From assembly GCF_008312935.1 (NCBI RefSeq), contig NZ_VSZO01000010.1, positions 1-64,000 of the forward strand: a stretch of DNA of 64,000 nt, written 5' to 3'. A program made the translations under genes and the position numbers. How positions within the stretch are numbered: position 1 is the first letter of the stretch; each line of letters begins with the position of its first letter. Origin of the DNA: Roseiconus lacunae. GTDB lineage: Bacteria > Planctomycetota > Planctomycetia > Pirellulales > Pirellulaceae. Below the pieces are notes generated by a model that saw only the letters and a program-made list of their open reading frames with translations, was not told the DNA's origin and did not search any database. Positions 9,135 to 18,900 of this stretch are shown here, piece by piece.

Positions 9135-12053
9135 CTAGATTCCCAAATCGATGACTGCGATATCGGGCGCAATCCCGGCTTTGGCTTTCGTCGGGACCAA
9201 CCGCGGACGAGAAACGTTGTTGGCGCGAGCCCACTTCGCGACACAATCTTCCCGACGATACAATTCATACGGCATGGCGAGTTCGTTTTCTTGGCTAACG
9301 CGAACGAGATCCAATGCTTCTTCAAGGGCATCGGCAAAAAACTCAATCCGATCGTCGACATTCATCATGACCGCTGGGCCTCGACTTACCGCACTGCGAA
9401 ACATTTCGTCTTTTGCTGTCCTCCGTTGTATATTCACGATTGCCTCCAACGCATCGCTCAATTCGTGAAAAGCAGCGATCACTGTCTCACCGACGTTTTT
9501 TATGTATCTACCGTTAAATGAAGAAATCGAATTCCCCGCCGAACGAATGAATTGACGGGTTTGGTCCAAACGCTTTTTGGAATCAATCCTCGACGTCTCA
9601 CCTCGCTGCCTAGAAATCACAACAAAAGTCAGTTCGGGAATTTCAATTGGATTCTCGGGCGTAGGAATTTCATTCGGGAACAGTCTCTGAAAAATCGGAA
9701 GTGCGGCAACCTCGGTCGCGGTGAACATCTCTTCGCTGGAATCAATCCTCTCGATACGGATAACAAGCTCCTTCGCGAACTCATTCTGAATCGTGATCGT
9801 TTGCGATCCTTCGGACAAGACAACATCCTCCTCACCGCGACGGTTCTTTGAGAGGACGACTGTTGCATCACGTTTATCTGCTTCGATGTCGATCGTTAAT
9901 TCGATCGACGTGCGCAATTGCGGACTGCCTAGGCGATAACGTCCCCTAGCCAAGGAAAGTTCAAGCGATCGTTCCTGACGCCCCGGTAAAACACATTGAG
10001 TCGACACCTTGGGTAAATGCCACGGCCCGCCGATACAGTAAATCTGATTGGTGCACGATCGGATCGTCGGATGAACTTGAAACGTCATCTCCACAAGGTG
10101 GGCAAGATCGTTTTTGAACTCGGCCCTGCAGACCTGGCAACGCCCGTGGGTCTCAATGTCAGACAAGCGTTCCACTTGTGACGTCGGTACTCGGCAGGAG
10201 GGACAATGAATCTCCCATCGATAGCTCAACAATCCGGCGTCGACGGCGGCCAGACAAGCATCGATGACGTTCTTTCTAGGCAACCCGATGTCACGGGCGA
10301 AGACGATCGGTCGGATTTTCCCGACGACTTGATCGGGTCCCTTACGGATCAACCGAGACAATTCGATCAACACAGCGGAATCCAATCCTTGTGCGGCGAG
10401 CCGATCCAGCCCCGAATCGATTGCAGCGTGACTCGTTTTCGAAAGTCGAGGCGATGATTCGAAAGGATCATCGCTCATGTCAGTCGCCATTGACGTTTGT
10501 GAATGGACCGAATCTGGTCGCCGTGAAATTACTTGATCGATCCGATCATAGAGACGTCGAAGCTGTCGCCGAGCGACGCGTCCGATCTGAAAACGCGCGA
10601 GGCCTTGTCCCACGAATCCATGGGGTGCAACTTCAAATCGATGGATCACGGTGGTTCCATCGCCGTTCGACAAAAGTTCCACCGTGCTGTTGACCCATCG
10701 AAACGGCCCGACGGTGAACTCGCGAAAAACGGAAAACCGCCGAGGTTCCGACCACTCGAAGAGATGCTCAATCCACGTAAAACGTATTCCGAGAAACTTG
10801 ACCGTCGCAAGTTTCTTCAGTGCCGCGTCTGCATCTTTCCAGACAGAGTAGTCCACCGCGGGCAATCCTAAGGCATGGTTAACGCGTTCTGTGTTAGAGA
10901 GGTAGGGCCAAAGGATCTGAGCTGGTGATCGAAGCTGACATTTCACTTCGAATACCAAAGGCCGCGTTGTGACGTTTGATGTGGCAAACCCTGAACTTGG
11001 CAGCAAGCACGACGTCGGCTGTCCTTCAATAATCGCGTCGACTTCTGCCAACAATTCTGCCGCGTCGGAAAACCGATGTCCCGGATGTTTGCTCAGCGCA
11101 CGATCAACCAATCGTGCGACCAACTCGTCGACCTCTGATGCAATCGAACGCAAAGAAGGTAGCGACTGTTGGGCATGTTTTTCGGCCAGTTCCAAAAAGC
11201 TCTCAGCCTGAATCGGTGGTCGCCCGGTGATTAACTCAAACATCATCGCCCCGACCGAGTAGACATCCGATGCCGGGGTCCAATCGTTACGATCACTGAA
11301 TTGTTCCGGTGCGAGATATCGCGGCGTCCCAATGATGGTGTTGGTCCGTGTTAACTCCATCGACTCTGTTTGCCGGATAAATCTTGCCAATCCCAAATCG
11401 GACAACTTGACTGCCCCCGGAGCCAAAGGTTCTGGACAATCTGGTTGATAGAGCGTGGCGATCTCGCTGTCGCTTAGATTGACTAAGACATTCGAAGGCT
11501 TGATATCACGATGGATGATGCCTTTGCAATGCAAGTGACTTAATCCGCTGACGATCTGCCGAATTACTTCAATGGCTCGCGACGGTGGCAACGGCCCGTG
11601 ACGCTGCAACAGTTCGAGCAGGCTTTGGCCCGGAACGTACTCCATCACGAAATAGACCAGCCCACGTTCGTCGCCGATTTCGAAGATGGACGTGATCGCA
11701 GGACTGTCGATTTCAGACAGCAATCGAGCTTCTTTTCGAAATCGCTCGATCGCCGATGAACGATTGGAAATCTCCGGCCGCAATACTTTGACCGCGACCA
11801 CGCTCCCAGAGTCAGCCTCTCCTTTAAAGACAAGCCCCATCGCGCCACGTCCAAGCAATTCCACAAGCGTATAGACGCCAAGCCGTTTCCCCAAAAGCTG
11901 CTCTGACCAATCACCTTCCAAGCAGACTTGGAAACGATCACCAACTGAACGAATTTCAACCTCGCCATACCAACTCGGGGCATCGACAAGTTCATCTGAG
12001 CTTTTGTCTAGCTCGCCGTTGTCACGCGACTCGGCTTCGGACTCAGAGGACAT
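9135..12053 (-). CDS. Ser/Thr protein kinase fused to SRPBCC, zinc-ribbon/DUF5939-like and degenerate cyclase domains
   Basis: Starting at the ATG at 12053, the protein has 972 residues; a longer frame from 12164 is less likely. Residues of about 62-340 are a Hanks-type kinase with all key parts: Gly-loop GRGAMG, Lys89, HRDIKPSN with Asp183, and DLG with Asp219. Residues of about 366-508 look like an SRPBCC (START/polyketide-cyclase) ligand-binding fold. Next come CxxC pairs at 617/620 and 639/642 and a DUF5939-like stretch. The C-terminus, about 806-968, follows the class III nucleotide-cyclase pattern (SFNGRYIKNVGETVIAAF, then an alanine/leucine helix). However, the usual FxDI metal site reads VVISR, and the second metal Asp is Glu, so it should not make cAMP or cGMP. 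It may be a regulatory pseudo-cyclase. There is no membrane segment. Confidence 0.85.
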   Translation of the reverse strand: MSSESEAESRDNGELDKSSDELVDAPSWYGEVEIRSVGDRFQVCLEGDWSEQLLGKRLGVYTLVELLGRGAMGLVFKGEADSGSVVAVKVLRPEISNRSSAIERFRKEARLLSEIDSPAITSIFEIGDERGLVYFVMEYVPGQSLLELLQRHGPLPPSRAIEVIRQIVSGLSHLHCKGIIHRDIKPSNVLVNLSDSEIATLYQPDCPEPLAPGAVKLSDLGLARFIRQTESMELTRTNTIIGTPRYLAPEQFSDRNDWTPASDVYSVGAMMFELITGRPPIQAESFLELAEKHAQQSLPSLRSIASEVDELVARLVDRALSKHPGHRFSDAAELLAEVDAIIEGQPTSCLLPSSGFATSNVTTRPLVFEVKCQLRSPAQILWPYLSNTERVNHALGLPAVDYSVWKDADAALKKLATVKFLGIRFTWIEHLFEWSEPRRFSVFREFTVGPFRWVNSTVELLSNGDGTTVIHRFEVAPHGFVGQGLARFQIGRVARRQLRRLYDRIDQVISRRPDSVHSQTSMATDMSDDPFESSPRLSKTSHAAIDSGLDRLAAQGLDSAVLIELSRLIRKGPDQVVGKIRPIVFARDIGLPRKNVIDACLAAVDAGLLSYRWEIHCPSCRVPTSQVERLSDIETHGRCQVCRAEFKNDLAHLVEMTFQVHPTIRSCTNQIYCIGGPWHLPKVSTQCVLPGRQERSLELSLARGRYRLGSPQLRTSIELTIDIEADKRDATVVLSKNRRGEEDVVLSEGSQTITIQNEFAKELVIRIERIDSSEEMFTATEVAALPIFQRLFPNEIPTPENPIEIPELTFVVISRQRGETSRIDSKKRLDQTRQFIRSAGNSISSFNGRYIKNVGETVIAAFHELSDALEAIVNIQRRTAKDEMFRSAVSRGPAVMMNVDDRIEFFADALEEALDLVRVSQENELAMPYELYRREDCVAKWARANNVSRPRLVPTKAKAGIAPDIAVIDLGI

Positions 12054-12357
12054 TCGTCGGGTTCTCGCGGACAGCCGGGAAAAAAAAAGAAGACAAGACA
12101 AGCTGTGAAATGCGTCGGTGCTCCGTTGTTCCGAAGCGGCAATTCCCTGGCCTGCGACCAACAAAACCCAAAAACATCGCTCGAATTTTTGGATTCAGTG
12201 TCACAACACGAACGCCGGGGCGTAACCGATTCAGCAATTTGTCACCGGCACCTTGCCCCTCAGGATCACCAGAACTGAACGCCCCCATCCGATTGATCAC
12301 GGCGCACCCCGTGCAGTGGGCTGGCGAAATCAATTGTAACTCGAATTCAAACCTAAC
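12054..12357. other. Divergent promoter region
   Basis: This 304-bp gap separates the kinase (leftward) from the giant beta-helix gene (rightward). It contains a run of nine A residues at about 12080. If the upstream kinase start at 12164 were used, 111 bp of this would be coding. I cannot point to a convincing -35/-10 pair. The AT-rich stretch just before 12358 probably holds the leader of the beta-helix gene. Confidence 0.35.
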
Positions 12358-15300
12358 ATGACCAAGCAGTTGCCCAACTCACCTTCCTCACGCTCTCGAT
12401 ACTCCGCTCGCCTCAAAAACCTCGCCACTAGAAGAAAACGTCGGCCGCGACGTTCGGCTCGGCGACAACCGTATTTGGAAGGACTTGAAAAACGACATCT
12501 GCTTGCCGCGATCACCGTTGATACGCTCACCGACACCGTCGATGCCTCCGATGGTGTCACCAGCCTGCGGGAAGCGATCCTACAATCCAATAGCAACGGG
12601 GAAGACGACACGATCAACCTGCCGTCCGGAACGTTGACGCTATCCGTTGCCGGCAGCGGTGAGAACATGGGGGCGACCGGCGACCTAGATGTGACGGAAA
12701 CAAACTCACTGACAATTATTGGGTCGGAAAATACGGTGATCGATGCCGCTGGCTTAGCAGACCGCGTGTTCGATTTTCATGCGGGAAGTCAGGTCAGCCT
12801 TAGCGGATTGACGATCCGTGGTGGGGTCGCATCGGACGCCGGAGGAATGATGGCAAGTGACGTCGGTGACGGCGGTGCGATCTACAACGCAGGGTCATTA
12901 CAAATCGACCAAGTTACTTTGACAAACAATGCCGCGGCCGGTGCGTCAGGCAGCGGCGGAGCGGTGATGAACACAGGTGTCTTCGTCGCGGCAAATTCTT
13001 CCATTGTTGCTAACGTTGCTAATCGAGCTGGTGGGGGAATCGAAGACGCTTCCAATCAATCAGTTGTTCTGACGAACGTCGCCTTGGACAACAACAACGC
13101 AGGTGTCGGTCCGGCAGCAACCGCGGCACCCGGTAACGGGGGTGGTTTGCATGTCACCGGAAGTGCAAGTGTGACGATCAGCGGTGGTACGGTTTCCGGA
13201 AACGTCGCCGCTTCCGAAGGCGGAGGACTTTGGAATTCAAGTTCCGGAACGATGATCGTCGACGGCACTCAAATCGAAGGCAACGAAGCGGCGACCGGGG
13301 GCGGTGTCTTTAACGACAGCGGTTCGGGAACCCCAGTGCGAGTCTTTACAACCGACTTAGTTGCGCTCAATGATTCAGGTATCTCCGGAAACGGGACGGT
13401 CACCGTCGATCAATCATCGCCGATGAACCCGACAATCACGGTCTCCATTGATGCCACCGGGCTCGTTCCCAATCAGCCGCACATTCAACATATTCACGGG
13501 CGATTCATTTCAGACCTTGATGATTCTGGTACCGTTCCGGGGCCTTTCGTAGGGCAAGGTGGATCGGCGATCGATTCTCGAATTCCGAGCGATGAAGATG
13601 ATCTAAACGGCGACGGATTTATCACCGTCGGCGAAGGACTGGCGGCCTATGGCAACGTCCTGCTGAATCTTTCTGACCCGCAAACGACGGCGCCCCCCGA
13701 AGGTGAATCGCCGTTGGCAAGTTTTGATCTGGCTAGCTTTCCAACTGCCCCAGACGGAACCATCGACTTCGAGATGACCTATTCGTTCGACCTGCGTGAT
13801 CCGAATGAACTGCGTCAGTTCAATAACCTATTACCGATGTCGCTTCGTGAAATCGTCCTCCATGGCGTCAACACCGACATCGATGTCGACGGCGATGGCT
13901 CACCTGATGGCTATCGGGTCACCGGGCCGGCAGCGGCCGGACAACTCGTTCCGGTTGGTGGCAGCCTAACTATCAATAACTCGGTGATTGCGGAGAACCA
14001 AGCGGTTGGAAATGGTGGCGGTCTTCTTAACGAAAGCGGCATGCTAACGATTTCGCAAAGCACGATTCGTGAAAACGTCAGCGGCGGAGACCAGGCTGGC
14101 ACAGGCGGCGGGGGCTTGGCGAATCTAGCTGGTACGGTTCACCTAAGCGATACCGACCTGATCGCAAACACCGCCACCGCCGGACTTGGAAATGGCGGCG
14201 GCATCCTCAATAACGATGGCGGTACTCTCGTCGTGCGTGGAGGAAATATCTCATCGAACGAGGCCGCCCGTGCCGGTGGCGGTGTTGAGAACGCCGGTGT
14301 TGCGAGCTTTGAATCGGTTCGTTTCGAAGACAATCAAACCGGTATCAACGGCGGTGCGTTCCACACGTCGGGTCCGTGGGATGCAACCTTTGTCAACTCT
14401 ACCGTTGTCTCCAACACTGCGGGTGCCGAAGGCGGCGGGCTTTGGAACAGTGCGTCGGGCACATTGGTTGTTGCCGGTTCCGAAGTATCGGGCAACATCG
14501 CCAACGGGGACGACGCAGACCAAGGTGGCGGCGGCGTTTTTAATGACGGCGGTCAAGTGATCATCGGCACAAGTCTGATCGATGGCAATACGGCGACCGG
14601 CGCTAGCGGATCCGGGGGTGGGATCTTAAATCTTGGTGGCATGCTCACCGTCTCGAACACCACAATTAGCTCCAACACGGCCAACCGTGCCGGTGGCGGA
14701 ATTGAATCAACCGACGCGAGCGAAACAGAACTTGTTGACTCGACGCTTCGACTCAATGTCGCAGGACCAGCTGGAACCGCAGCACCAGGAAACGGCGGGG
14801 GTTTTCACATTAGTGGTGCCGGAAACGCATCAATCATTGGCGGAACCGTTGCTGAAAACGCCGCCGCCGCAGAAGGCGGCGGCTTGTGGAACGGATCCGG
14901 GGTAATGACGGTCGAGGGTACAACCTTTGAACTCAACACCGTCACTGGGATGGCAGATGATAACGGAGGCGGTGCGCTGTTCAACAACGGCGGCACGCTT
15001 CGAGTAACCGATGTGACGGTCATGAATAATTCGGCGACTGGGACGCGGGGCGGCGGTGGCGGGATCATGAACGTTGCCGAGGGAACATTGGAAGTTGCCG
15101 GAAGCACCTTCACCTCCAATGTTGCGGCCGGAACCGAAACGGGCGATGGCGGTGGTGGAATCCTCAGTACTGACGGCGTCGTCACGGTCTCCGATTCCAA
15201 CTTCACCAACAACACAGCGCTCGGCACCGCAGGCAGCGGTGGGGCAATCCTCGCCCGTACTGGAGAACTCAACATTGTCGGCTCGACGATCGAAGGCAAT

Positions 15301-18189
15301 CAAGCGAGTCGCGCCGGCGGCGGAATCGAAATCGGATCCGTCAAACTATTGCTCGACGACGTTACCCTCGGCGGCACAAGCAGCGAAGACGGAAACTCGG
15401 TCGCGGGAAGCTCAGCGAATCCGGGTAATGGTGGCGGACTACACGTCACGTTTGATTCGGATGTCATTATCAGCGGTGGGCTAATCGCCAACAACGCTGC
15501 CGTCGAAGGTGGTGGTCTTTGGAATTCAGCGACGGGAACGATGTCTGTCGACGGAACGACGATCGATGCCAATGTTGCCACCGGTGATGCAGCCGACAAT
15601 GGTGGCGGCGGCGTATTCAACGACGGAGGCGAATTGATGATCATCAACTCGATGATTACTAACAATATCGCTAACGGAACGAGCGGGTCCGGTGGAGGCA
15701 TCCTAAACCTCGGCGGGTCGATGGAGGTCAAATCATCAACAATCGGTGGCAACACGGCAAACCGCGCCGGCGGTGGTATTGAAGTCACCGCGAACAGCTC
15801 AACAACGCTTGCTGATATCATCCTCGGCAGTGACGGCAACGGGATCGTTGGCAATTCCGTACGAGAGAATGCGGCACCAGGCAACGGCGGCGGCTTACAC
15901 ATCAGTGGCAATGGTGTCGTAACCATCCATCAAAGTAGCGTTTCAGACAACGCCGCGATCGAAGGCGGCGGACTTTGGAATTCACCGTCGGGCACGTTGA
16001 CGGTGTCTGATACGTCGATCATTAATAATAGTGCCGTTCGCGGCGGTGGACTTTTCAGCGAAGTTTCTACGACCGGCGTCACGACCGTTGTGCAGTCGAC
16101 TTTCACTGACAATATCGCGGACGGAGACGAAGCGACCGATGGTGGTGGCGGAATCCATAACCTTGGTTTGATGAGCGTCACGGGATCGAGCCTGACCGGG
16201 AACACTGCCTTGGGGACGTCAGGCAGCGGCGGTGGAGTAGCCAACGCTGGGACGCTTTCGATCACAGCATCGGATATCTCTGCCAATACTGCCAATCGCG
16301 CCGGCGGCGGGATTGAAACGCTCGACGGATCGGTCACATCACTGATCGATACCGACTTGACGGAAAACGTTGCAGGCCCCGGAGCGATGGCCGCACCTGG
16401 GAATGGCGGCGGTCTACACATCAGCGGCGCCGGGAATGTCTCGATCATCGGAGGCAACATCAGCGACAATCAGGCCGCTCGCGAAGGAGGTGGCCTCTGG
16501 AATGGCTCGGGCGTGATGACAGTGATCGGATCAGTCATCTCGGGTAACATTGCCAGTGGTGACGGAGCCGACGATGGCGGCGGTGGACTGTTCAACAATG
16601 GTGGTATGCTTTCGATCGTCGATGCGATCGTCAGTGACAATGTCGCGGACGGAACGAGCGGTTCCGGCGGGGGAATTTTGAACCTCGGCGGCATCGTACT
16701 AACAAACGACACGATCTTCGAAGGGAACATCGCGAACCGGGCTGGCGGTGCGATCGAAGTCACGGCGGGATCGGAGACGGAGATTCGAAATTCGACTCTA
16801 TCAGGCAATGTCGCTGGCCCGAGCGGAAGCGCCGCGCCGGGCAACGGTGGTGCGTTGCATATCTCCGGCGACGGACGCGTCTCGTTCAGTCATTCATATG
16901 CATTACTCAACCGTGCCGCCAACGAAGGTGGAGGTCTCTGGAATAGCGGGTCCGGATCATTACAGGTCGATGCTTCAACACTGAGTCAAAACGACTCCCC
17001 ACAAGGAGGCGGCCTGTTCAGTGATTCCGGATCTGGAATCACAACGGTAACGAACTCTACCATCGCCGCAAACAATGCTTCCGATGCCGGCGGCGGAATT
17101 CGAGTCGAAGGCGGACACGTCAATCTCACGAGCGTCACCATCGCACACAATGACGCGATGACCGGCGGTGGAGTCTCGGTCGCATCCGGTGGTAGCCTGA
17201 CCGCAACGAACACGCTTATCGCCGAAAACTCCGCTGACAACGCCCCCGATGCGTCCGGCGTTTTGACGAGCGAGGGTTGGAACTTGGTCGGTGATTCGTC
17301 TGGTGCGTCCCTGTCACCGGAGCCGACCGATCGGATCAATGTCGACGCGATGCTCGGCATGTTAGCCGAAAACGGTGGGGCAACACCGACGATTGCTCTG
17401 CTTGAAGGTAGCGCCGCGCTGTCAGCCGGGAACAGTGCCGGATTGACCATTGATCAACGTGGAGAAGCACGTCCACAAGGAAACGGGGTCGACATCGGTG
17501 CTTTCGAATCTGCCCTGATGGGTGATGGTGGGTTCAACGGTGGCGGTGAAACGCAAATCATTATCCCTGATCGCTTACTTGGGCCTTTGACGATTCCGGG
17601 GAACAATGTACCGACAGCAATCATCTTTCAAGCCGAAGTCGATGCGACCATCACCGTGCGCGCGATCGGATCAGTTAGCCTTGCCGAAACAGTGACGATT
17701 CGAAATGGCAGCCTGCAGCAAGTCAGTACGATGACCAGAGGGACGGCCACGGCGGACATCGAAGAGGACGGCCTGTACGCAATCATCTTCGAGCCGCAAT
17801 CGATGGATCGCCTGTTTGTGATCCAGTCCAACCGAGGTAACAACTCAGTCGCCTTGTCGGTGGCAACGAATATCATTTCGCAAACCGACACCGATGCCAG
17901 TGGGCAGACAACCCCGTCGGACGCCCTCAGGGTGATCAACGCGTTGGCAATGCAGGGTGAAGGTGAATTCGCGGCGTCAAGACCGTTCCTGGATGTCAAC
18001 CGCGATGGACAGGTTTCGCCATTAGATGCTTTGGCGGTTATCAATCAACTTGCGTTTCAACAGGCCGGTTCCAACGACAGCTTAGCGGAGTCCTCGACAC
18101 GTAGCGCCGCGATTGATTCGGTGATGCAACAAGGGCTTGATGAAGACGACGACTCTGCCATCGATTCGCTCGCCAACGTCTTGTTCTAA
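12358..18189 (+). CDS. Giant exported right-handed beta-helix protein with CHRD-like insert and C-terminal dockerin
   Basis: The 1943-residue protein starts with a very basic leader and the LEGLEKRHLLA motif (40-50), a planctomycete N-terminal export signature. A CSLREA-like segment follows (VTSLREAI at about 67-74, then INLPSGTLTL). The bulk is beta-helix modules rich in Gly, Asn, Ser and Thr. GGGLWN occurs seven times and (A)NRAGGGIE or a close variant six times. A CHRD-like domain (about 327-531, with HIQHIHG) is inserted between modules. Near the end are a choice-of-anchor-like IDQRGEARP..GVDIGAFE motif, a beta domain, and a dockerin-like calcium-binding pair (TDTDASGQTTPSDAL and LDVNRDGQVSPLDAL). 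It is probably a cell-surface or secreted protein, an adhesin or polysaccharide-binding scaffold. Codon use matches its neighbours. No catalytic residues are evident. Confidence 0.88.
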   Translation: MTKQLPNSPSSRSRYSARLKNLATRRKRRPRRSARRQPYLEGLEKRHLLAAITVDTLTDTVDASDGVTSLREAILQSNSNGEDDTINLPSGTLTLSVAGSGENMGATGDLDVTETNSLTIIGSENTVIDAAGLADRVFDFHAGSQVSLSGLTIRGGVASDAGGMMASDVGDGGAIYNAGSLQIDQVTLTNNAAAGASGSGGAVMNTGVFVAANSSIVANVANRAGGGIEDASNQSVVLTNVALDNNNAGVGPAATAAPGNGGGLHVTGSASVTISGGTVSGNVAASEGGGLWNSSSGTMIVDGTQIEGNEAATGGGVFNDSGSGTPVRVFTTDLVALNDSGISGNGTVTVDQSSPMNPTITVSIDATGLVPNQPHIQHIHGRFISDLDDSGTVPGPFVGQGGSAIDSRIPSDEDDLNGDGFITVGEGLAAYGNVLLNLSDPQTTAPPEGESPLASFDLASFPTAPDGTIDFEMTYSFDLRDPNELRQFNNLLPMSLREIVLHGVNTDIDVDGDGSPDGYRVTGPAAAGQLVPVGGSLTINNSVIAENQAVGNGGGLLNESGMLTISQSTIRENVSGGDQAGTGGGGLANLAGTVHLSDTDLIANTATAGLGNGGGILNNDGGTLVVRGGNISSNEAARAGGGVENAGVASFESVRFEDNQTGINGGAFHTSGPWDATFVNSTVVSNTAGAEGGGLWNSASGTLVVAGSEVSGNIANGDDADQGGGGVFNDGGQVIIGTSLIDGNTATGASGSGGGILNLGGMLTVSNTTISSNTANRAGGGIESTDASETELVDSTLRLNVAGPAGTAAPGNGGGFHISGAGNASIIGGTVAENAAAAEGGGLWNGSGVMTVEGTTFELNTVTGMADDNGGGALFNNGGTLRVTDVTVMNNSATGTRGGGGGIMNVAEGTLEVAGSTFTSNVAAGTETGDGGGGILSTDGVVTVSDSNFTNNTALGTAGSGGAILARTGELNIVGSTIEGNQASRAGGGIEIGSVKLLLDDVTLGGTSSEDGNSVAGSSANPGNGGGLHVTFDSDVIISGGLIANNAAVEGGGLWNSATGTMSVDGTTIDANVATGDAADNGGGGVFNDGGELMIINSMITNNIANGTSGSGGGILNLGGSMEVKSSTIGGNTANRAGGGIEVTANSSTTLADIILGSDGNGIVGNSVRENAAPGNGGGLHISGNGVVTIHQSSVSDNAAIEGGGLWNSPSGTLTVSDTSIINNSAVRGGGLFSEVSTTGVTTVVQSTFTDNIADGDEATDGGGGIHNLGLMSVTGSSLTGNTALGTSGSGGGVANAGTLSITASDISANTANRAGGGIETLDGSVTSLIDTDLTENVAGPGAMAAPGNGGGLHISGAGNVSIIGGNISDNQAAREGGGLWNGSGVMTVIGSVISGNIASGDGADDGGGGLFNNGGMLSIVDAIVSDNVADGTSGSGGGILNLGGIVLTNDTIFEGNIANRAGGAIEVTAGSETEIRNSTLSGNVAGPSGSAAPGNGGALHISGDGRVSFSHSYALLNRAANEGGGLWNSGSGSLQVDASTLSQNDSPQGGGLFSDSGSGITTVTNSTIAANNASDAGGGIRVEGGHVNLTSVTIAHNDAMTGGGVSVASGGSLTATNTLIAENSADNAPDASGVLTSEGWNLVGDSSGASLSPEPTDRINVDAMLGMLAENGGATPTIALLEGSAALSAGNSAGLTIDQRGEARPQGNGVDIGAFESALMGDGGFNGGGETQIIIPDRLLGPLTIPGNNVPTAIIFQAEVDATITVRAIGSVSLAETVTIRNGSLQQVSTMTRGTATADIEEDGLYAIIFEPQSMDRLFVIQSNRGNNSVALSVATNIISQTDTDASGQTTPSDALRVINALAMQGEGEFAASRPFLDVNRDGQVSPLDALAVINQLAFQQAGSNDSLAESSTRSAAIDSVMQQGLDEDDDSAIDSLANVLF
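13000..17100 (+). repeat. Degenerate tandem coding repeats inside the beta-helix gene
   Basis: Modules of roughly 440-630 bp recur. GGGLWN is encoded near 13219, 14431, 14875, 15508, 15964, 16486 and 16927. NRAGGGIE or a variant is encoded near 13020, 14685, 15307, 15761, 16295 and 16736. The module order is GGGLWN, then GGGGVFNDGG, SGSGGGILNLGG, NRAGGGIE, AAPGNGGGLHISG, and GGGLWN again. The CHRD-like insert accounts for the long first gap. The copies are diverged, so this is old duplication rather than recent slippage. Confidence 0.85.
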
Positions 18190-18289
18190 TCTGCGATCAC
18201 GCCTTCGCTATTTCCCTTTGGCGGACCACATGTCAACGCAGACATTTCCGGGGATTAGAAATTGACCCGGAAATGAGGCGAAACTCAAC

Positions 18290-18868
18290 GTGAAGATACG
18301 GCAAAGCGGAATGCCAGAGGAGTCAATGTGGCGCGAGTTCTTCGAACCACAAACCACACTCACACGTCTCGGACTCAACCGTCAATGTGTCGACGTCGCC
18401 GAGTTTGGTTGTGGCTACGGAACATTTACTATTCCCGCGGCACGAATTATCAGTGGGCGGGTAAAAGCGTTCGACATCGACCCGATAATGATTGAAGCAA
18501 CCCGATCGAAAACCATGGCAGTAGGCATCGACAACGTCGACGTCAAGCTCTGTGATTTCGTTGGCAACGGCACCGGACTGGCGGATGAGAGTATCGATTA
18601 TGTAATGCTATTCAACATCCTCCATGGCGAAGATCCGCATGAGCTTCTAGACGAAGCCCACCGAATCCTCCGTCCCAACGGCATCGCCGGAATTCTGCAC
18701 TGGAATTATGATCCGGCGACGCCACGTGGGCCGGACATGATGATTCGGCCCAAACCAGAACAATGCCGTGCCTGGGCGATCGAATCGCAATTCCATACGG
18801 ACGCATTGTCACCGATCATCATCCCGCCATATCACTACGGGTGGATGATGAAAAAACCGAAACGATAA
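18290..18868 (+). CDS. Class I SAM-dependent methyltransferase
   Basis: The 192-residue protein has the Rossmann methyltransferase signature: motif I EFGCGYGTFTIPAA at about 40-53, the acidic residue of motif II in VKAFDIDP, a D-x-V motif near CDFVGNG, and the post-motif ESIDYVMLFNILHGEDP, followed by LDEAHRILRPNGI. This is the small Methyltransf_11/25 type; the substrate cannot be told. Translation probably starts at the GTG at 18290, preceded by GAGGCG; an ATG seven codons inside is possible. The next gene is convergent, only 32 bp away. It is not obviously linked in function to the beta-helix gene before it. Confidence 0.82.
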   Translation: MKIRQSGMPEESMWREFFEPQTTLTRLGLNRQCVDVAEFGCGYGTFTIPAARIISGRVKAFDIDPIMIEATRSKTMAVGIDNVDVKLCDFVGNGTGLADESIDYVMLFNILHGEDPHELLDEAHRILRPNGIAGILHWNYDPATPRGPDMMIRPKPEQCRAWAIESQFHTDALSPIIIPPYHYGWMMKKPKR

Positions 18869-18900
18869 CAACAGAGTATCTCGCCCGCCTAATCGATCGG

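Noticed and set aside
12900-17000. Possible CRISPR-like direct repeats
   Set aside because: They are diverged in-frame protein repeats of 440-630 bp without uniform short repeats and spacers.
13056-17450. Many Pro-rich minus-strand frames inside the beta-helix gene
   Set aside because: They are antisense shadows of the Gly/Asn-rich repeat modules.
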